From positions 1-64,000 of the forward strand of contig JAVHYA010000010.1 in NCBI GenBank assembly GCA_031119395.1: 64,000 nucleotides of DNA, in the 5' to 3' direction. Origin of the DNA: Pseudomonadota bacterium (GTDB lineage Bacteria > Pseudomonadota > Gammaproteobacteria > Burkholderiales > Burkholderiaceae_C). Of this stretch, positions 37,888 to 46,255 are shown one piece after another (within the stretch, counting starts at the first letter, position 1; each line of letters opens with the position of its first letter). The notes below the pieces were generated by a model. That model saw nothing but the letters and a program-made list of their open reading frames with translations. It searched no databases and was not told the origin of the DNA. The translations under genes were made by a program, and so were the position numbers.

Positions 37888-38638
37888 AGGGCCCGGCATC
37901 CGCGTGGGCTGCGCGGGATGGAGCCTGCCGCGCGCGCAGTGGCCGCGCTTCCCGGCCGAAGGCAGCCACCTCGAACGCTATGCGGCCTGCTTCGATGCGG
38001 CGGAGATCGACACCAGCTTCTACCGCCCGCATCGCCCGGAGACCTACGCACGGTGGGCCGCGTCGACGCCGGCGCACTTCCGGTTCGCCGTCAAGCTGCC
38101 GAAGTCCATCACGCACGAGGCGCGCCTCCAGGGGGCGCGTGATGCGCTCGACGCCTTTCTCGGCGAGGTCGCCGGCCTCGGTGCGAAGCTGGGCTGCCTG
38201 CTGATCCAGCTCGCGCCGAGCCATGCGTTCGATGCCGTCGTGGCGCGGCGCTTCCTCGCCGATCTGCGACGGCGACACGCGGGCCCGGTCGCGATCGAGC
38301 CGCGCCATGCCTCATGGTTCACGCCCGAGGTCGATGCGCAGCTGGCAGCGCAGCGCGTCTCGCGCGTGCTGGCCGACCCGGTGCTGCAGGCCGGTGGCGA
38401 ATGGCCGGGCGGCTGGCCGCAACTGGTGTACCTTCGGCTGCACGGGCGCCCGCGCGTGTACTGGTCGGCCTACGACGAGGCGCTGCTGGACCGGCTGGCG
38501 CTGCGCCTGCAGCAGGCGCGCGACGACGGCGTGGCCTGCTGGTGCATCCTCGACAACACGGCCGGCGGCGAAGCCGTCGGCAACGCGCTGGCGCTCAAGG
38601 CGCGGCTCTCGCATCGATTCAACCAGGAGACGACATGA
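37862..38638 (+). CDS. DUF72 (YecE-like) protein
   Basis: A TIM-barrel-like protein of the DUF72/YecE family, 258 residues from ATG 37862. Typical segments are IRVGCAGWSLPRAQWPRFP near 13-31, EIDTSFYRPHRPETYARWA, RFAVKLPKSITHE and CWCILDNTAGGEAVGNAL near the C-terminus. Function is unknown in most species; some relatives are linked to nucleic acid handling. Start is uncertain: GTG 37880 would avoid most of the 26-base overlap with xerD. Its stop overlaps the next start by ATGA. Confidence 0.88.
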   Translation: MRSTTRVAEGPGIRVGCAGWSLPRAQWPRFPAEGSHLERYAACFDAAEIDTSFYRPHRPETYARWAASTPAHFRFAVKLPKSITHEARLQGARDALDAFLGEVAGLGAKLGCLLIQLAPSHAFDAVVARRFLADLRRRHAGPVAIEPRHASWFTPEVDAQLAAQRVSRVLADPVLQAGGEWPGGWPQLVYLRLHGRPRVYWSAYDEALLDRLALRLQQARDDGVACWCILDNTAGGEAVGNALALKARLSHRFNQETT

Positions 38639-39630
38639 GGACACAGACACGCCGCTGGACGCGGCCTCTCGCGCTGGGCGCACTGACCGTGGCTGCCGCG
38701 CTGGGCAGCGGCCTGGCGGCGGCCCAGGCCTATCCCGCGGCCAAGCCCATCCGCCTCGTCGTGGGCTACCCGCCGGGCGGGGGCATCGACTTCGCGGCGC
38801 GCACGGTGCAGGTGCCGATGCAGGAGGCGCTCAAGCAGCAGATCGTGGTCGACTACAAGCCCGGTGCGAGCGGCATGATCGCCGCCACCGAGCTCGCGCG
38901 CCAGCCTGCCGACGGCTACACGCTGCTGCTGGCCAACACGGGCCCCTTCGCGATCGCGCCGTACCTGCAGTCCAAGCCGCCCTACGACCCGATCAAGCAG
39001 TTCACGTACATCGGCCAGATCAGCCAGGGCAGCTACATCGCGGTGACGCGGCCCGACCATCCGGCGAAGAACCTGAAGGAGTTCGTGGCCTGGGCGAAGC
39101 AGCAGGGTGGCAAGGTGAACTTCGCCTCGGGCGGCAACGGTACCTCGACGCACCTCAACGGCGAGCTGATGAACCAGGTCGCAGGGCTGGACATGACCCA
39201 CGTTCCGTACAAGGGCAGCGCGCCCGCGGTGCAGGACCTGATCGGCGGCCAGACGCAGATCCTCATCGACGCGGGCAGCGTGCTGCTGCCGCAGGTCAAG
39301 GGCGGCAAGCTCAAGGCGCTGGCCGTCACGGGACCGAAGCGCGATCCGCAGCTGCCCGATGTGCCGACGGTCAAGGAACTGGGGCTGGGCGGCATGGAGT
39401 CGGTGGGCTTCCAGGGGCTCGTCGGCCCGGCCGGCATGCCGAAGGACGTGGTGGAGCGCCTGTCGGCCGAGCTGGCCAAGGCGCTTGCACAGCCCGACGT
39501 CCAGGCGAAGTTCGCCACGGCGGGGGCCGAGGTGCATTCGCTCGGGCCGGCAGAGTTCGCGGCCTTCGTGAAGGCCGACAACGAGAAATGGGCGAAGCTC
39601 ATTCGTGAACGCAAGCTGCAACTCGATTGA
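38635..39630 (+). CDS. Tripartite tricarboxylate transporter receptor (Bug) 2
   Basis: A 331-residue TctC/Bug receptor: signal peptide ending near AAA-QA (29-32), mature start YPAAKPIRLVVGYPPGGGID, and the loop THVPYKGSAPAVQDLIGGQ. It is translationally coupled to the DUF72 gene (ATGA overlap), an unusual partner for a receptor, and followed 7 bases later by Bug 3, so the xerD-DUF72-Bug2-Bug3 genes probably form one transcript. The ligand is unknown; no TctAB genes are present. Confidence 0.92.
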   Translation: MRTQTRRWTRPLALGALTVAAALGSGLAAAQAYPAAKPIRLVVGYPPGGGIDFAARTVQVPMQEALKQQIVVDYKPGASGMIAATELARQPADGYTLLLANTGPFAIAPYLQSKPPYDPIKQFTYIGQISQGSYIAVTRPDHPAKNLKEFVAWAKQQGGKVNFASGGNGTSTHLNGELMNQVAGLDMTHVPYKGSAPAVQDLIGGQTQILIDAGSVLLPQVKGGKLKALAVTGPKRDPQLPDVPTVKELGLGGMESVGFQGLVGPAGMPKDVVERLSAELAKALAQPDVQAKFATAGAEVHSLGPAEFAAFVKADNEKWAKLIRERKLQLD

Positions 39631-39637
39631 CGAACGC

Positions 39638-40636
39638 ATGAACACGCAGACCGGCACGGGGCGCCGCCCCTTTCTTCGGGCCGCGCTCGGCCTCGCTGCC
39701 ATGGGCGCTGCGGGCCTGATGCGCCCGGCGCTGGCGCAGGAGCTGCCGAGGACCCTCCGCCTGGTCGTGGCCTACCCGGCGGGCGGCGTGAGCGACGTGG
39801 TGGCCCGCGCCCTGGCCGACCGCCTGGCCGCACAGATGGGCAACACGGTGATCGTCGACAACCGCGCCGGTGCCAGCGGCGCGATCGGCATGGACGTGGT
39901 GGCCAAGGCCGCCCCCGACGGCGCGACGCTGGGCTTCTCGGCCATCAGCCCGCTGGTGCTGAGCCCGCACCTGGGCAAGCTGCCCTACGACCCCTTGCGC
40001 GACGTGGCGCCGGTGGCCAGCGTGATGTACTCGCCCGTGCTGCTGCTCGCCACACCGGCCAGCACCAGCACGGACTTCGCGGCGCTGATGGATGTCGCGC
40101 GCGCGCAGCCCGGGGCGGTGCGCTGGGCCACCTCGGGACCGGCGTCGCTGGGCCACATCATGCTGGAGCAGCTGCGTGCGGCAGCGCGGGTGGACATCAC
40201 CCACATTCCGTACAAGGGCGGCGGCCAGCAGATGAACGACGCGCTGTCGGGCCAGTTCGAGGTGCTGTCCACCAATGCCGGGCCGGCCGTCGCGGCGCAG
40301 ATCCAGGCCGGCAAGCTGCGCCCGCTGGCGGTCGGCGCGCCCGCGCGGCTCGAGACGCTGCCGCAGGTGCCGACGCTGGCCGAGCTGGGCTACCGCGCGG
40401 CCAACCTGTCGTCGCAGTTCGGCGTCTTCGCGCCCGCCGCGCTGCCGGCAGCGCTGGTGGCGCGCTACAACGCCGAGATCAACAAGGCCCTGGCCAGTCC
40501 CGAACTGCGTGCCAAGCTCACGGCCACCGACAACGTGCCCACCGGCGGCAGTCCCGGCGACTTCGCCCGCGAGATCCTCGGCGAGTACGAGAGCAACGGC
40601 CGCATCATCCGGGCCGCCGGGATCAAGGCCGACTAG
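39638..40636 (+). CDS. Tripartite tricarboxylate transporter receptor (Bug) 3
   Basis: A 332-residue TctC/Bug receptor with an N-terminal signal of twin-arginine look (GRRPFLRAALGLAAMGAAG), cleaved near LAQ-EL. The family motifs are LRLVVAYPAGGVSDVVAR, the GASGAIGMDVVAKAAPDG segment and THIPYKGGGQQMNDALSGQ. ATG 39638 is preferred to the in-frame ATG at 39605, which lies in Bug 2. It ends 58 bases before a TetR gene. Likely binds a carboxylate, perhaps related to the acyl-CoA genes downstream. Confidence 0.92.
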   Translation: MNTQTGTGRRPFLRAALGLAAMGAAGLMRPALAQELPRTLRLVVAYPAGGVSDVVARALADRLAAQMGNTVIVDNRAGASGAIGMDVVAKAAPDGATLGFSAISPLVLSPHLGKLPYDPLRDVAPVASVMYSPVLLLATPASTSTDFAALMDVARAQPGAVRWATSGPASLGHIMLEQLRAAARVDITHIPYKGGGQQMNDALSGQFEVLSTNAGPAVAAQIQAGKLRPLAVGAPARLETLPQVPTLAELGYRAANLSSQFGVFAPAALPAALVARYNAEINKALASPELRAKLTATDNVPTGGSPGDFAREILGEYESNGRIIRAAGIKAD

Positions 40637-40674
40637 CCGGAGCGCGCGGACACCCGGGGTTGCGGGCAGGTCCA

Positions 40675-40692
40675 GCCTACCTTATAGTAGGC
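40675..40692. promoter_or_regulatory. TetR operator candidate at the tetR start
   Basis: GCCTAC-CTTATA-GTAGGC is a perfect 6-6-6 dyad ending 2 bases before the regulator's ATG; it contains TATAGT, a possible -10. Its core CTAC-N6-GTAGG recurs at 41311 upstream of the thiolase gene, supporting a shared site for this regulator. Confidence 0.7.
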
Positions 40693-40694
40693 CA

Positions 40695-41258
40695 ATGGCC
40701 GCCGGCAATCCCTCCGCCTTCCGCACGCGCGACGAGATCCTGCGCGTCGGGCGCGAGCTGGTCCAGACGCGCTCGTACCTGGGCTTCAGCTTCCAGGATG
40801 TGGCCGACGCCGTCGGCGTGCGCAAGGCCAGCCTCTACCACCACTTCCCGACCAAGGAGGCGCTGGGCATCGAGGTGCTGAAGGAGGCGGCGCAGGCCTT
40901 CGACGCCTGGGCCGCACGCCGCGCCGGCGCGCCGGCCGAGCGGCTCGACGCGTACTTCCGCATGTACCGCAACGGCCTGCAGGCCGGCTCGGCCGTGTGC
41001 CCCGCGGGCGCGCTGGTGCCGGGCTGGGCCTGCATCAACGAGGACCTGCAGGCGGCCGTGCAGGGCCTGCGCCAGGCGCAGGTGCGCTGGCTGGCCGGCG
41101 TGCTGGGCGAACTGGGACGCGATGCGCCGGCGGCGCAGCGGCAGGCGGCCTGGATCTACGCGACCTGCCAGGGCGCGCTCATCACCGCCCGCATGAGCGG
41201 GCGCGTGCGCGATTTCGACGAGGTGACGACCCAGCTGCGCGCGGTGCTGCTGGACTGA
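40695..41258 (+). CDS. TetR-family regulator
   Basis: A 187-residue TetR repressor: N-terminal HTH at about 10-55 (LGFSFQDVADAVGVRKASLYHHFPTKEALG) and a C-terminal ligand domain with one cysteine segment (SAVCPAGALVPGWACINED). It is flanked by two sites sharing CTAC-N6-GTAG, one at its own start and one before the downstream thiolase, so it probably represses itself and the thiolase-MaoC genes, responding to an acyl-CoA or aromatic compound. Ligand is inferred from the neighbours only. Confidence 0.9.
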   Translation: MAAGNPSAFRTRDEILRVGRELVQTRSYLGFSFQDVADAVGVRKASLYHHFPTKEALGIEVLKEAAQAFDAWAARRAGAPAERLDAYFRMYRNGLQAGSAVCPAGALVPGWACINEDLQAAVQGLRQAQVRWLAGVLGELGRDAPAAQRQAAWIYATCQGALITARMSGRVRDFDEVTTQLRAVLLD

Positions 41259-41310
41259 AGCGCCGTTCCGTGGGGCATGCATCGCATGCCCTTTTCTTTG
41301 ACCAGAAAAA

Positions 41311-41325
41311 CTACCGATCGGTAGG
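41311..41325. promoter_or_regulatory. TetR operator candidate upstream of the thiolase gene
   Basis: CTACCGATCGGTAG (41311-41324) is a perfect 14-bp palindrome followed by GTAG repeats, 25 bases before ATG 41350. It shares CTAC-N6-GTAGG with the site at 40675-40692. Confidence 0.7.
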
Positions 41326-41349
41326 TAGTCAATGCAAGGAGATCGATCC

Positions 41350-42483
41350 ATGAAAGCCCTCATCAGCGCCTATGCGCGTTCGCCGTTCCACTTCGCCCGC
41401 AAGGGCCGGCTCGCCGAGGTGCGGCCCGACACGCTGGCGGCCAAGGTCGTGAAAGGCCTGCTCGCGCGCACCGACCTCGACCCCGCGCTGCTGGAGGACG
41501 TGATCCTCGGCTGCGCCTACCCCGAGGCGGCACAGGGCAACAACCTGGCGCGCATCGTCGGCCTGCTGGCCGGCCTGCCCGAGGCCGTGGGCGGCATGAC
41601 GGTGAACCGCTTCTGCGGCTCGTCGATGCAGGCGGTGCACATCGCCGCGGCGCAGATCGAGGCCGGCATGGGCGAGGCTTTTCTCTGCGTGGGCGTGGAG
41701 TCGATGACGATGGTGCCGCAGGGCGGCTTCAACTTCTCGCCCAACCCCGAGCTGCAGGCCACCACGGCTGCCTACCTGTCCATGGGCGAGACGGCGGAGA
41801 ACGTGGCCGAACGCTGGCGGGTGAGCCGTGCCGACCAGGAACTGCTGGCGCTGCAGTCGCACCAGAAGGCCGCCCGGGCGCGCGAGGAGGGCCGGCTGGC
41901 CGCGGAGATCGTGCCCATCGGCCTGCCCGGTGGCGAGGTCGTCGATGCCGACGGCTGCATCCGCCCCGGCACCACGCTCGAAGCGCTGGCCGGGCTCAAG
42001 CCAGCCTTCCGGCCCGATGGCGTGGTCACGGCGGGCACCTCCTCGCCCCTGACCGACGGCGCGGCGGCGGTGCTGGTGACCAGCGACGACTTCGCGGCGC
42101 GGCACGGCCTCGCGCCGCTGGCGCGCGTGCGCAGCTTCGCCACCGTGGGCGTCGATCCGGCGATCATGGGCATCGGGCCCATCCCGGCCACACGCAAGGC
42201 GCTGGCGCGGGCGGGCCTCGCGGTCGACCAGCTCGACGTGGTGGAGATCAACGAGGCCTTCTCCTCGCAGGCGCTGGCCTGCATCCGCGACCTGGGCCTG
42301 GACCCGGCGACCGTGAACATCGACGGGGGCGGCCTGGCGATCGGCCATCCGCTGGGCGCCACGGGCGCGCGCATCACCGGCAAGGCGGCGGCGTTGCTGG
42401 CGCGCGAGAAGGGGCGCTATGCGCTGTCGACCCAGTGCATCGGCGGCGGCCAGGGCATCGCCACGGTGCTCGAGCGGCCTTGA
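41350..42483 (+). CDS. Acetyl-CoA C-acyltransferase (thiolase)
   Basis: A 377-residue thiolase of the FadA type. The nucleophile is C89 in NRFCGSSMQAVHIAAAQIE; the second half has INEAFSSQAL, GGGLAIGHPLGATGAR (active-site histidine) and CIGGGQG (second cysteine). It cleaves or forms 3-ketoacyl-CoA in beta-oxidation. AAGGAG (41336-41341) supports ATG 41350. It starts a probable operon with the MaoC gene and lies under a TetR-type operator. No FadB partner is adjacent. Confidence 0.95.
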   Translation: MKALISAYARSPFHFARKGRLAEVRPDTLAAKVVKGLLARTDLDPALLEDVILGCAYPEAAQGNNLARIVGLLAGLPEAVGGMTVNRFCGSSMQAVHIAAAQIEAGMGEAFLCVGVESMTMVPQGGFNFSPNPELQATTAAYLSMGETAENVAERWRVSRADQELLALQSHQKAARAREEGRLAAEIVPIGLPGGEVVDADGCIRPGTTLEALAGLKPAFRPDGVVTAGTSSPLTDGAAAVLVTSDDFAARHGLAPLARVRSFATVGVDPAIMGIGPIPATRKALARAGLAVDQLDVVEINEAFSSQALACIRDLGLDPATVNIDGGGLAIGHPLGATGARITGKAAALLAREKGRYALSTQCIGGGQGIATVLERP

Positions 42484-42550
42484 TGGACTGCGTGGCCCGA
42501 CACCTCACAATCGCGCGGCCGCCGTCGGCGGATTCACACGGAGCCCAGCC

Positions 42551-43015
42551 ATGAGCGATTCCAGCCCGCCCCGCCTGTACCTCGAAGACCTCCACGTCGG
42601 CGACCGCTTCACCAGCGGCGAGCACGCGCTCGACGCCGCGCAGATCATCGCCTTCGCGCGCGAATTCGATCCGCAGCCCTTCCACACCGACCCGGAGAAG
42701 GCGGAGCACACCTTCTTCCGCGGCCTGGCGGCGAGCGGCTGGCACACCGCGGCGCTGACGATGAAGCTGCTGGTCGAGAGCGGCATTCCGCTGGCCGACG
42801 GCATCATCGGCTCCGGTGGCGAGGTCGCCTGGCCGCAACCCACGCGGCCGGACGACGTGCTGCACGTCGAGAGCGAGGTGATGGAGATCATCCCTTCGCG
42901 CTCCAAGCCCGAGCGCGGCATGGTCGTGATGCGCTGCGAGACGCGCAACCAGCGCGGCGAAGTGCTGCAGCGCTTCTCGCCGAAGATGGTGGTGTCGCGC
43001 CGGCCGAAGGCCTGA
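42551..43015 (+). CDS. MaoC-like (R)-specific enoyl-CoA hydratase
   Basis: A 154-residue hot-dog-fold dehydratase. The hydratase motif is IIAFAREFDPQPFHTDPEKA (about 32-51), with the catalytic aspartate and histidine in DPQPFH, then GLAASGWHTAAL. It hydrates enoyl-CoA or related acyl thioesters and would act with the thiolase 67 bases upstream. The C-terminus (MVVSRRPKA) is typical of the short MaoC proteins of Burkholderiales. Confidence 0.92.
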   Translation: MSDSSPPRLYLEDLHVGDRFTSGEHALDAAQIIAFAREFDPQPFHTDPEKAEHTFFRGLAASGWHTAALTMKLLVESGIPLADGIIGSGGEVAWPQPTRPDDVLHVESEVMEIIPSRSKPERGMVVMRCETRNQRGEVLQRFSPKMVVSRRPKA

Positions 43016-43021
43016 GACGGC

Positions 43022-43840
43022 TCAGGCTGGTTGCTGCATTGCTTGCAGTTCGGCGTCGCTGAAGCCGGCCCGGGCCCGCGCCTCGAGGTTGAAGGGCGGC
43101 TTGAGCCGCGGCGCCTCGTGGCGGCGGTACAGCACGCGGTAGTGCGCCAGCGCATCGAGCCCCTCGCGATCGCACAGCCAGGCGTACCAGCGGTTGCCGA
43201 TGGCCACGTGGCCGATCTCGTCGCGCAGGATGATGTCGAGGATGTCCACCGCGCGCAGCGCATCGGGCGTGTTCACCCGGCGCAGCTTGGCCTGGATCAG
43301 CGGCGTGGCGTCGAGCCCGCGGGCCTCCAGCGTGCGCGGCACCAGCGCCATGCGGGCGACCACGTCGTCCTTCGTCTTCTCGCACATGGTCCACAGGCCG
43401 TCGTGACCGGGGAAGTCGCCGTAGCGCCAGCCCATCGCCTGCAGGTGGGCATGGATCAGCGAGAAGTGGTACGCCTCCTCGTCGGCCACGCGCAGCCAGT
43501 CCCGGTAGTAGGCCGCGGGCATGCCGTCGTAGCGCCACATCGCGTCGAGGGCGAGGTTGATGGCGTTGAACTCGATGTGGCAGATCGAATGGACCAGCGC
43601 GGCGCGGCCTTCGTCGGTGAAGGGCGAGCGCGTCGGCACCTCGGTCGCCGACACGCGCACCGGCCGGGCCGGCCGGCCCGGCACGCCGGGCTCGTCGGCG
43701 GCGTCGCGCACGGGCTCGCACCAGGTCTCGTCCGCCAGGGATTCCTTCGCTGCCTGCGCCGCCAGGGCGCGCGTTGCGGCCACTTTCTCTTCGGGATCGG
43801 CGAGGCGGAGCGCATGCAGGGCACGCAGGCGGGGGTGCAT
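43022..43840 (-). CDS. DUF455 ferritin-like protein
   Basis: A 272-residue protein of the DUF455 family with a ferritin-like di-iron helical bundle. Metal ligands are likely in HIEFNAINLALD, DEEAYHFSLIHAHL and ILRDEIGHVAIGN (E-x-x-H type motifs). It resembles MiaE-like or ferritin-type oxygenases but its reaction is unknown. It is convergent with the MaoC gene (6 bases between stops) and divergent from the gamma-carbonic anhydrase gene. Confidence 0.88.
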   Translation of the reverse strand: MHPRLRALHALRLADPEEKVAATRALAAQAAKESLADETWCEPVRDAADEPGVPGRPARPVRVSATEVPTRSPFTDEGRAALVHSICHIEFNAINLALDAMWRYDGMPAAYYRDWLRVADEEAYHFSLIHAHLQAMGWRYGDFPGHDGLWTMCEKTKDDVVARMALVPRTLEARGLDATPLIQAKLRRVNTPDALRAVDILDIILRDEIGHVAIGNRWYAWLCDREGLDALAHYRVLYRRHEAPRLKPPFNLEARARAGFSDAELQAMQQPA

Positions 43841-43843
43841 CCC

Positions 43844-43849
43844 TACAAT
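43844..43849 (+). promoter_or_regulatory. Possible -10 box of the gamma-carbonic anhydrase gene
   Basis: TACAAT sits within CCCTACAATTCTAGGG (43841-43856), an imperfect palindrome right after the start of the divergent DUF455 gene. It gives a leader of about 80 bases. No convincing -35 was identified. Confidence 0.4.
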
Positions 43850-43934
43850 TCTAGGGATCGCACCGCCGACGGCCCTGCGCCCGTGCGGCGAGCGCCTTCA
43901 TCCCCCCACATCCGAACACGCTGGAGACTTCCCG

Positions 43935-44459
43935 ATGGCCCTGTATGAACTCGACGGCGTCGCGCCGCAACTCGCCGCCGGCGCCTGGGTGGCCGACAGC
44001 GCCCAGGTGATCGGCAACGTGAAGATGGACGTGGACAGCAGCGTGTGGTTCGGCGCCGTGCTGCGCGGCGACACCGAGACGCTCACGATCGGCCGCAACA
44101 GCAACATCCAGGACCTGTCGGTGCTGCACGCGGACGTCGGCTGCCCGCTGACCATCGGCGAGAACGTGACCGTGGGCCACCAGGTCATGCTGCACGGCTG
44201 CACGATCGGCGACAACTCGCTCATCGGCATCCAGGCCGTGGTCTTGAACAACGCGAGGATCGGCCGCAACTGCATCGTCGGCGCCGGCAGCGTGGTGACG
44301 GAGGGCAAGGAGTTTCCGGACAACTCCCTCATCATCGGCGCGCCCGCCAAGGTGGTGCGCACGCTCGACGACGCGGCCGCCGCCAGGCTGCGCCAGAGCG
44401 CGGAGCACTATGTGGACAACGCCCGGCGCTTCGCCTCGGGCCTGAAGAAGATCGCCTGA
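43935..44459 (+). CDS. Gamma-carbonic anhydrase-like left-handed beta-helix protein
   Basis: A 174-residue hexapeptide-repeat protein of the gamma-carbonic anhydrase/YrdA group. Zinc histidines are likely in LSVLHADVG, VTVGHQVMLHGCTIG; the loop LRGDTETLTIGRNSNIQD is conserved. It forms a trimer; relatives hydrate CO2 (or are inactive, as PaaY is a thioesterase). ATG 43935 has GGAGA upstream. Single gene, separated from hslO by 124 bases that carry only repeat-like GC-rich sequence. Confidence 0.9.
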   Translation: MALYELDGVAPQLAAGAWVADSAQVIGNVKMDVDSSVWFGAVLRGDTETLTIGRNSNIQDLSVLHADVGCPLTIGENVTVGHQVMLHGCTIGDNSLIGIQAVVLNNARIGRNCIVGAGSVVTEGKEFPDNSLIIGAPAKVVRTLDDAAAARLRQSAEHYVDNARRFASGLKKIA

Positions 44460-44583
44460 ATGAAGTTCCCTCGCAGCTCCTGCCCCGTTTCCTCCATCAA
44501 GGCGCCCGCGCAACCGGCCGGGCCGGGCCGCCGGGTGCGCCCCGTCGAGGGGGAGCGTCGAACAGGCACGGGGGTCTAAGGCC

Positions 44584-45570
44584 ATGTCCGAACTGCATAC
44601 CTTTCTTTTCGACGGCCTTCCCGTGCGCGGCATGGTGGTGAGGCTCGACCAGGCCTGGCAGGAGGTGCTGGCGCGCCGCGCCTCCAACACCCACACGGGC
44701 GCCTACCCCGCCCCCGTGGCCGAACTCCTGGGCGAGATGACCGCGGCCGCCACGCTCATGCAGGCCAACATCAAGTTCAAGGGCTCGCTGATCCTGCAGA
44801 TCTTCGGCGACGGGCCGGTCAAGGTCGCGGTGGCCGAGGCGCAGCCCGACCTGGGCGTTCGCACCACGGCCAGCGTGGTCGGTGACATCGCGGCCGATGC
44901 CAGCCTGCCGGACCTGGTCAACGTGAACAACAAGGGCCGCTGCGCCATCACGCTCGACCCCAAGGACCGCCTGCCCGGCCAGCAGCCCTACCAGGGCGTG
45001 GTGCCGCTCTTCGGCGACCGTGGCGAGAAGCTCGGCAAGCTCAGCGACGTGCTGCAGCACTACATGCTGCAGAGCGAGCAGCTCGACACCACCCTGGTGC
45101 TGGCGGCCGACGACAAGGTGGCGGCGGGCCTGCTGATCCAGCGCCTGCCGGTGACGGGCGAAGGCAACCTGGCCGGCGGCGCCGCGCGCGCGAACGAGGA
45201 CGACATCGGCCTGAACGAGGACTACAACCGCATCGCCACGCTGGCCGCCAGCCTGACGCGGGAGGAATTGCTCACGCTGGACGTCGAGACCATCCTGCGG
45301 CGCCTCTTCTGGGAAGAGAAGCTGCTGCGCTTCGAGCCGCGCAGCGGCATGCTCGGCCCGCATTTCGCCTGCACCTGCAGCCGCGAGCGCGTGACCAACA
45401 TGCTGCGCGGGCTGGGCCAGGAGGAGGCCGAGAGCATCCTGGCCGAACGCGGCAACATCGAGGTGGGCTGCGACTTCTGCGGCAAGCAGTACCGCTTCGA
45501 TCCAGTCGACGCGGCGCAGATCTTCACCTCGCCCGGCGACCAGATGCCGGGCAGCAGCGTCGTGCAGTAG
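44584..45570 (+). CDS. hslO: Redox-regulated chaperone Hsp33
   Basis: A 328-residue Hsp33, a holdase that is activated when its zinc-bound cysteines are oxidised. The zinc motif is CTCSR and CDFCG near the C-terminus (CxC and CxxC). The N-terminal domain (1-about 200) shows HTFLFDGLPVRGMVVRL and GSLILQIFGDGPVKVAVAE, and a RTTASV turn. It is slightly longer than E. coli Hsp33 and ends with an extra tail (PGDQMPGSSVVQ). Convergent with the nadR-like gene (7 bases between). Confidence 0.93.
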   Translation: MSELHTFLFDGLPVRGMVVRLDQAWQEVLARRASNTHTGAYPAPVAELLGEMTAAATLMQANIKFKGSLILQIFGDGPVKVAVAEAQPDLGVRTTASVVGDIAADASLPDLVNVNNKGRCAITLDPKDRLPGQQPYQGVVPLFGDRGEKLGKLSDVLQHYMLQSEQLDTTLVLAADDKVAAGLLIQRLPVTGEGNLAGGAARANEDDIGLNEDYNRIATLAASLTREELLTLDVETILRRLFWEEKLLRFEPRSGMLGPHFACTCSRERVTNMLRGLGQEEAESILAERGNIEVGCDFCGKQYRFDPVDAAQIFTSPGDQMPGSSVVQ

Positions 45571-45577
45571 GGCGGGT

Positions 45578-46255
45578 TCAGCCCTGGCGGCCTGCCAGCA
45601 GGTCGGTGAAGAGGCGGTGCTCGCAGTCCGGGTCGGAGCACTTCTCGCAGGGCCAGTTCCACGCCTGCGATTCAGTGCCATTTCGGCTTTCAGCGCCCGT
45701 CCGCTCTGCGCGTTCAGCTATGGAATTGATAGCATTCCAGGCGTTGGCGAGCCGGTCCGGGCCGCTGCCGTGCACCACCGTGTAGGGCACGCCGCCGCGC
45801 GCCAGCGCCGCGCGGACCAGCGCATCCACCGGCTCGCGCACATGGGGGCCGTCGCGCTGCAGGCCGTCGGCCACCCAGGGCAGGTCGAGGGCGGTGAGCA
45901 GCGTGATCGTGCAGCGCCGCTGGGCCGCGAGCGCCGCGTCGTAGAGCGAGCCGTCGCCGAAGAGCAGCTCGCTGTAGACGGCGGTCATGAGGGCCGTGGT
46001 GTCGGCCACGGCCACGCCGCCTGCTGCGGCCACGGCGATGCGGCGCGTCTGCTCGTCGGCAATGGCCGCCTGCTCGTCGGGCCGCGGGGTACGGGCTTCG
46101 CGGTCGCACCACTCGCGCAGGTACTCGCCCACGAAGGTCGCGGCGGTGCCGCGCGACTGCAGGCGTGCCGCGACGGCGCGGGCCAGTTCGGTCTTGCCGG
46201 TGCTCTCGGCGCCGATCACGGCGATCACGCAGCCGGGGGGCAGGCGGGGCGTCAT
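45578..46255 (-). CDS. NadR-like AAA family ATPase (nicotinamide riboside kinase type)
   Basis: A 225-residue P-loop kinase homologous to the C-terminal kinase domain of NadR. Walker A GAESTGKT is at 15-22; FVGEYLREWCD and VADTTALMTAVYSELLFG follow. It probably phosphorylates nicotinamide riboside brought in by PnuC, whose gene it overlaps by 4 bases. After residue about 174 a dispersed repeat adds 20 residues (SIAERAERTGAESRNG), then a 30-residue tail has CEKCSDPDCEHRLF, a possible zinc site (C-x2-C-x4-C-x-H). NadR's NMN adenylyltransferase and HTH domains are absent. Confidence 0.82.
   Translation of the reverse strand: MTPRLPPGCVIAVIGAESTGKTELARAVAARLQSRGTAATFVGEYLREWCDREARTPRPDEQAAIADEQTRRIAVAAAGGVAVADTTALMTAVYSELLFGDGSLYDAALAAQRRCTITLLTALDLPWVADGLQRDGPHVREPVDALVRAALARGGVPYTVVHGSGPDRLANAWNAINSIAERAERTGAESRNGTESQAWNWPCEKCSDPDCEHRLFTDLLAGRQG
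45675..45733 (-). repeat. Palindrome-cored dispersed repeat, copy 7
   Basis: Minus-strand core GCTATCAATTCCATAGC (45733-45717), then GAACGCGCAGAGCGGACGGG and the CTGAAAGCCGAAATGG end. It is sense with respect to the nadR-like gene and open in frame. Confidence 0.8.

Noticed and set aside
34828-37899. Long minus-strand open frame extending past the AEC gene
   Set aside because: Only the C-terminal 301 residues are a real protein; the rest is antisense to Bug 1 and xerD.
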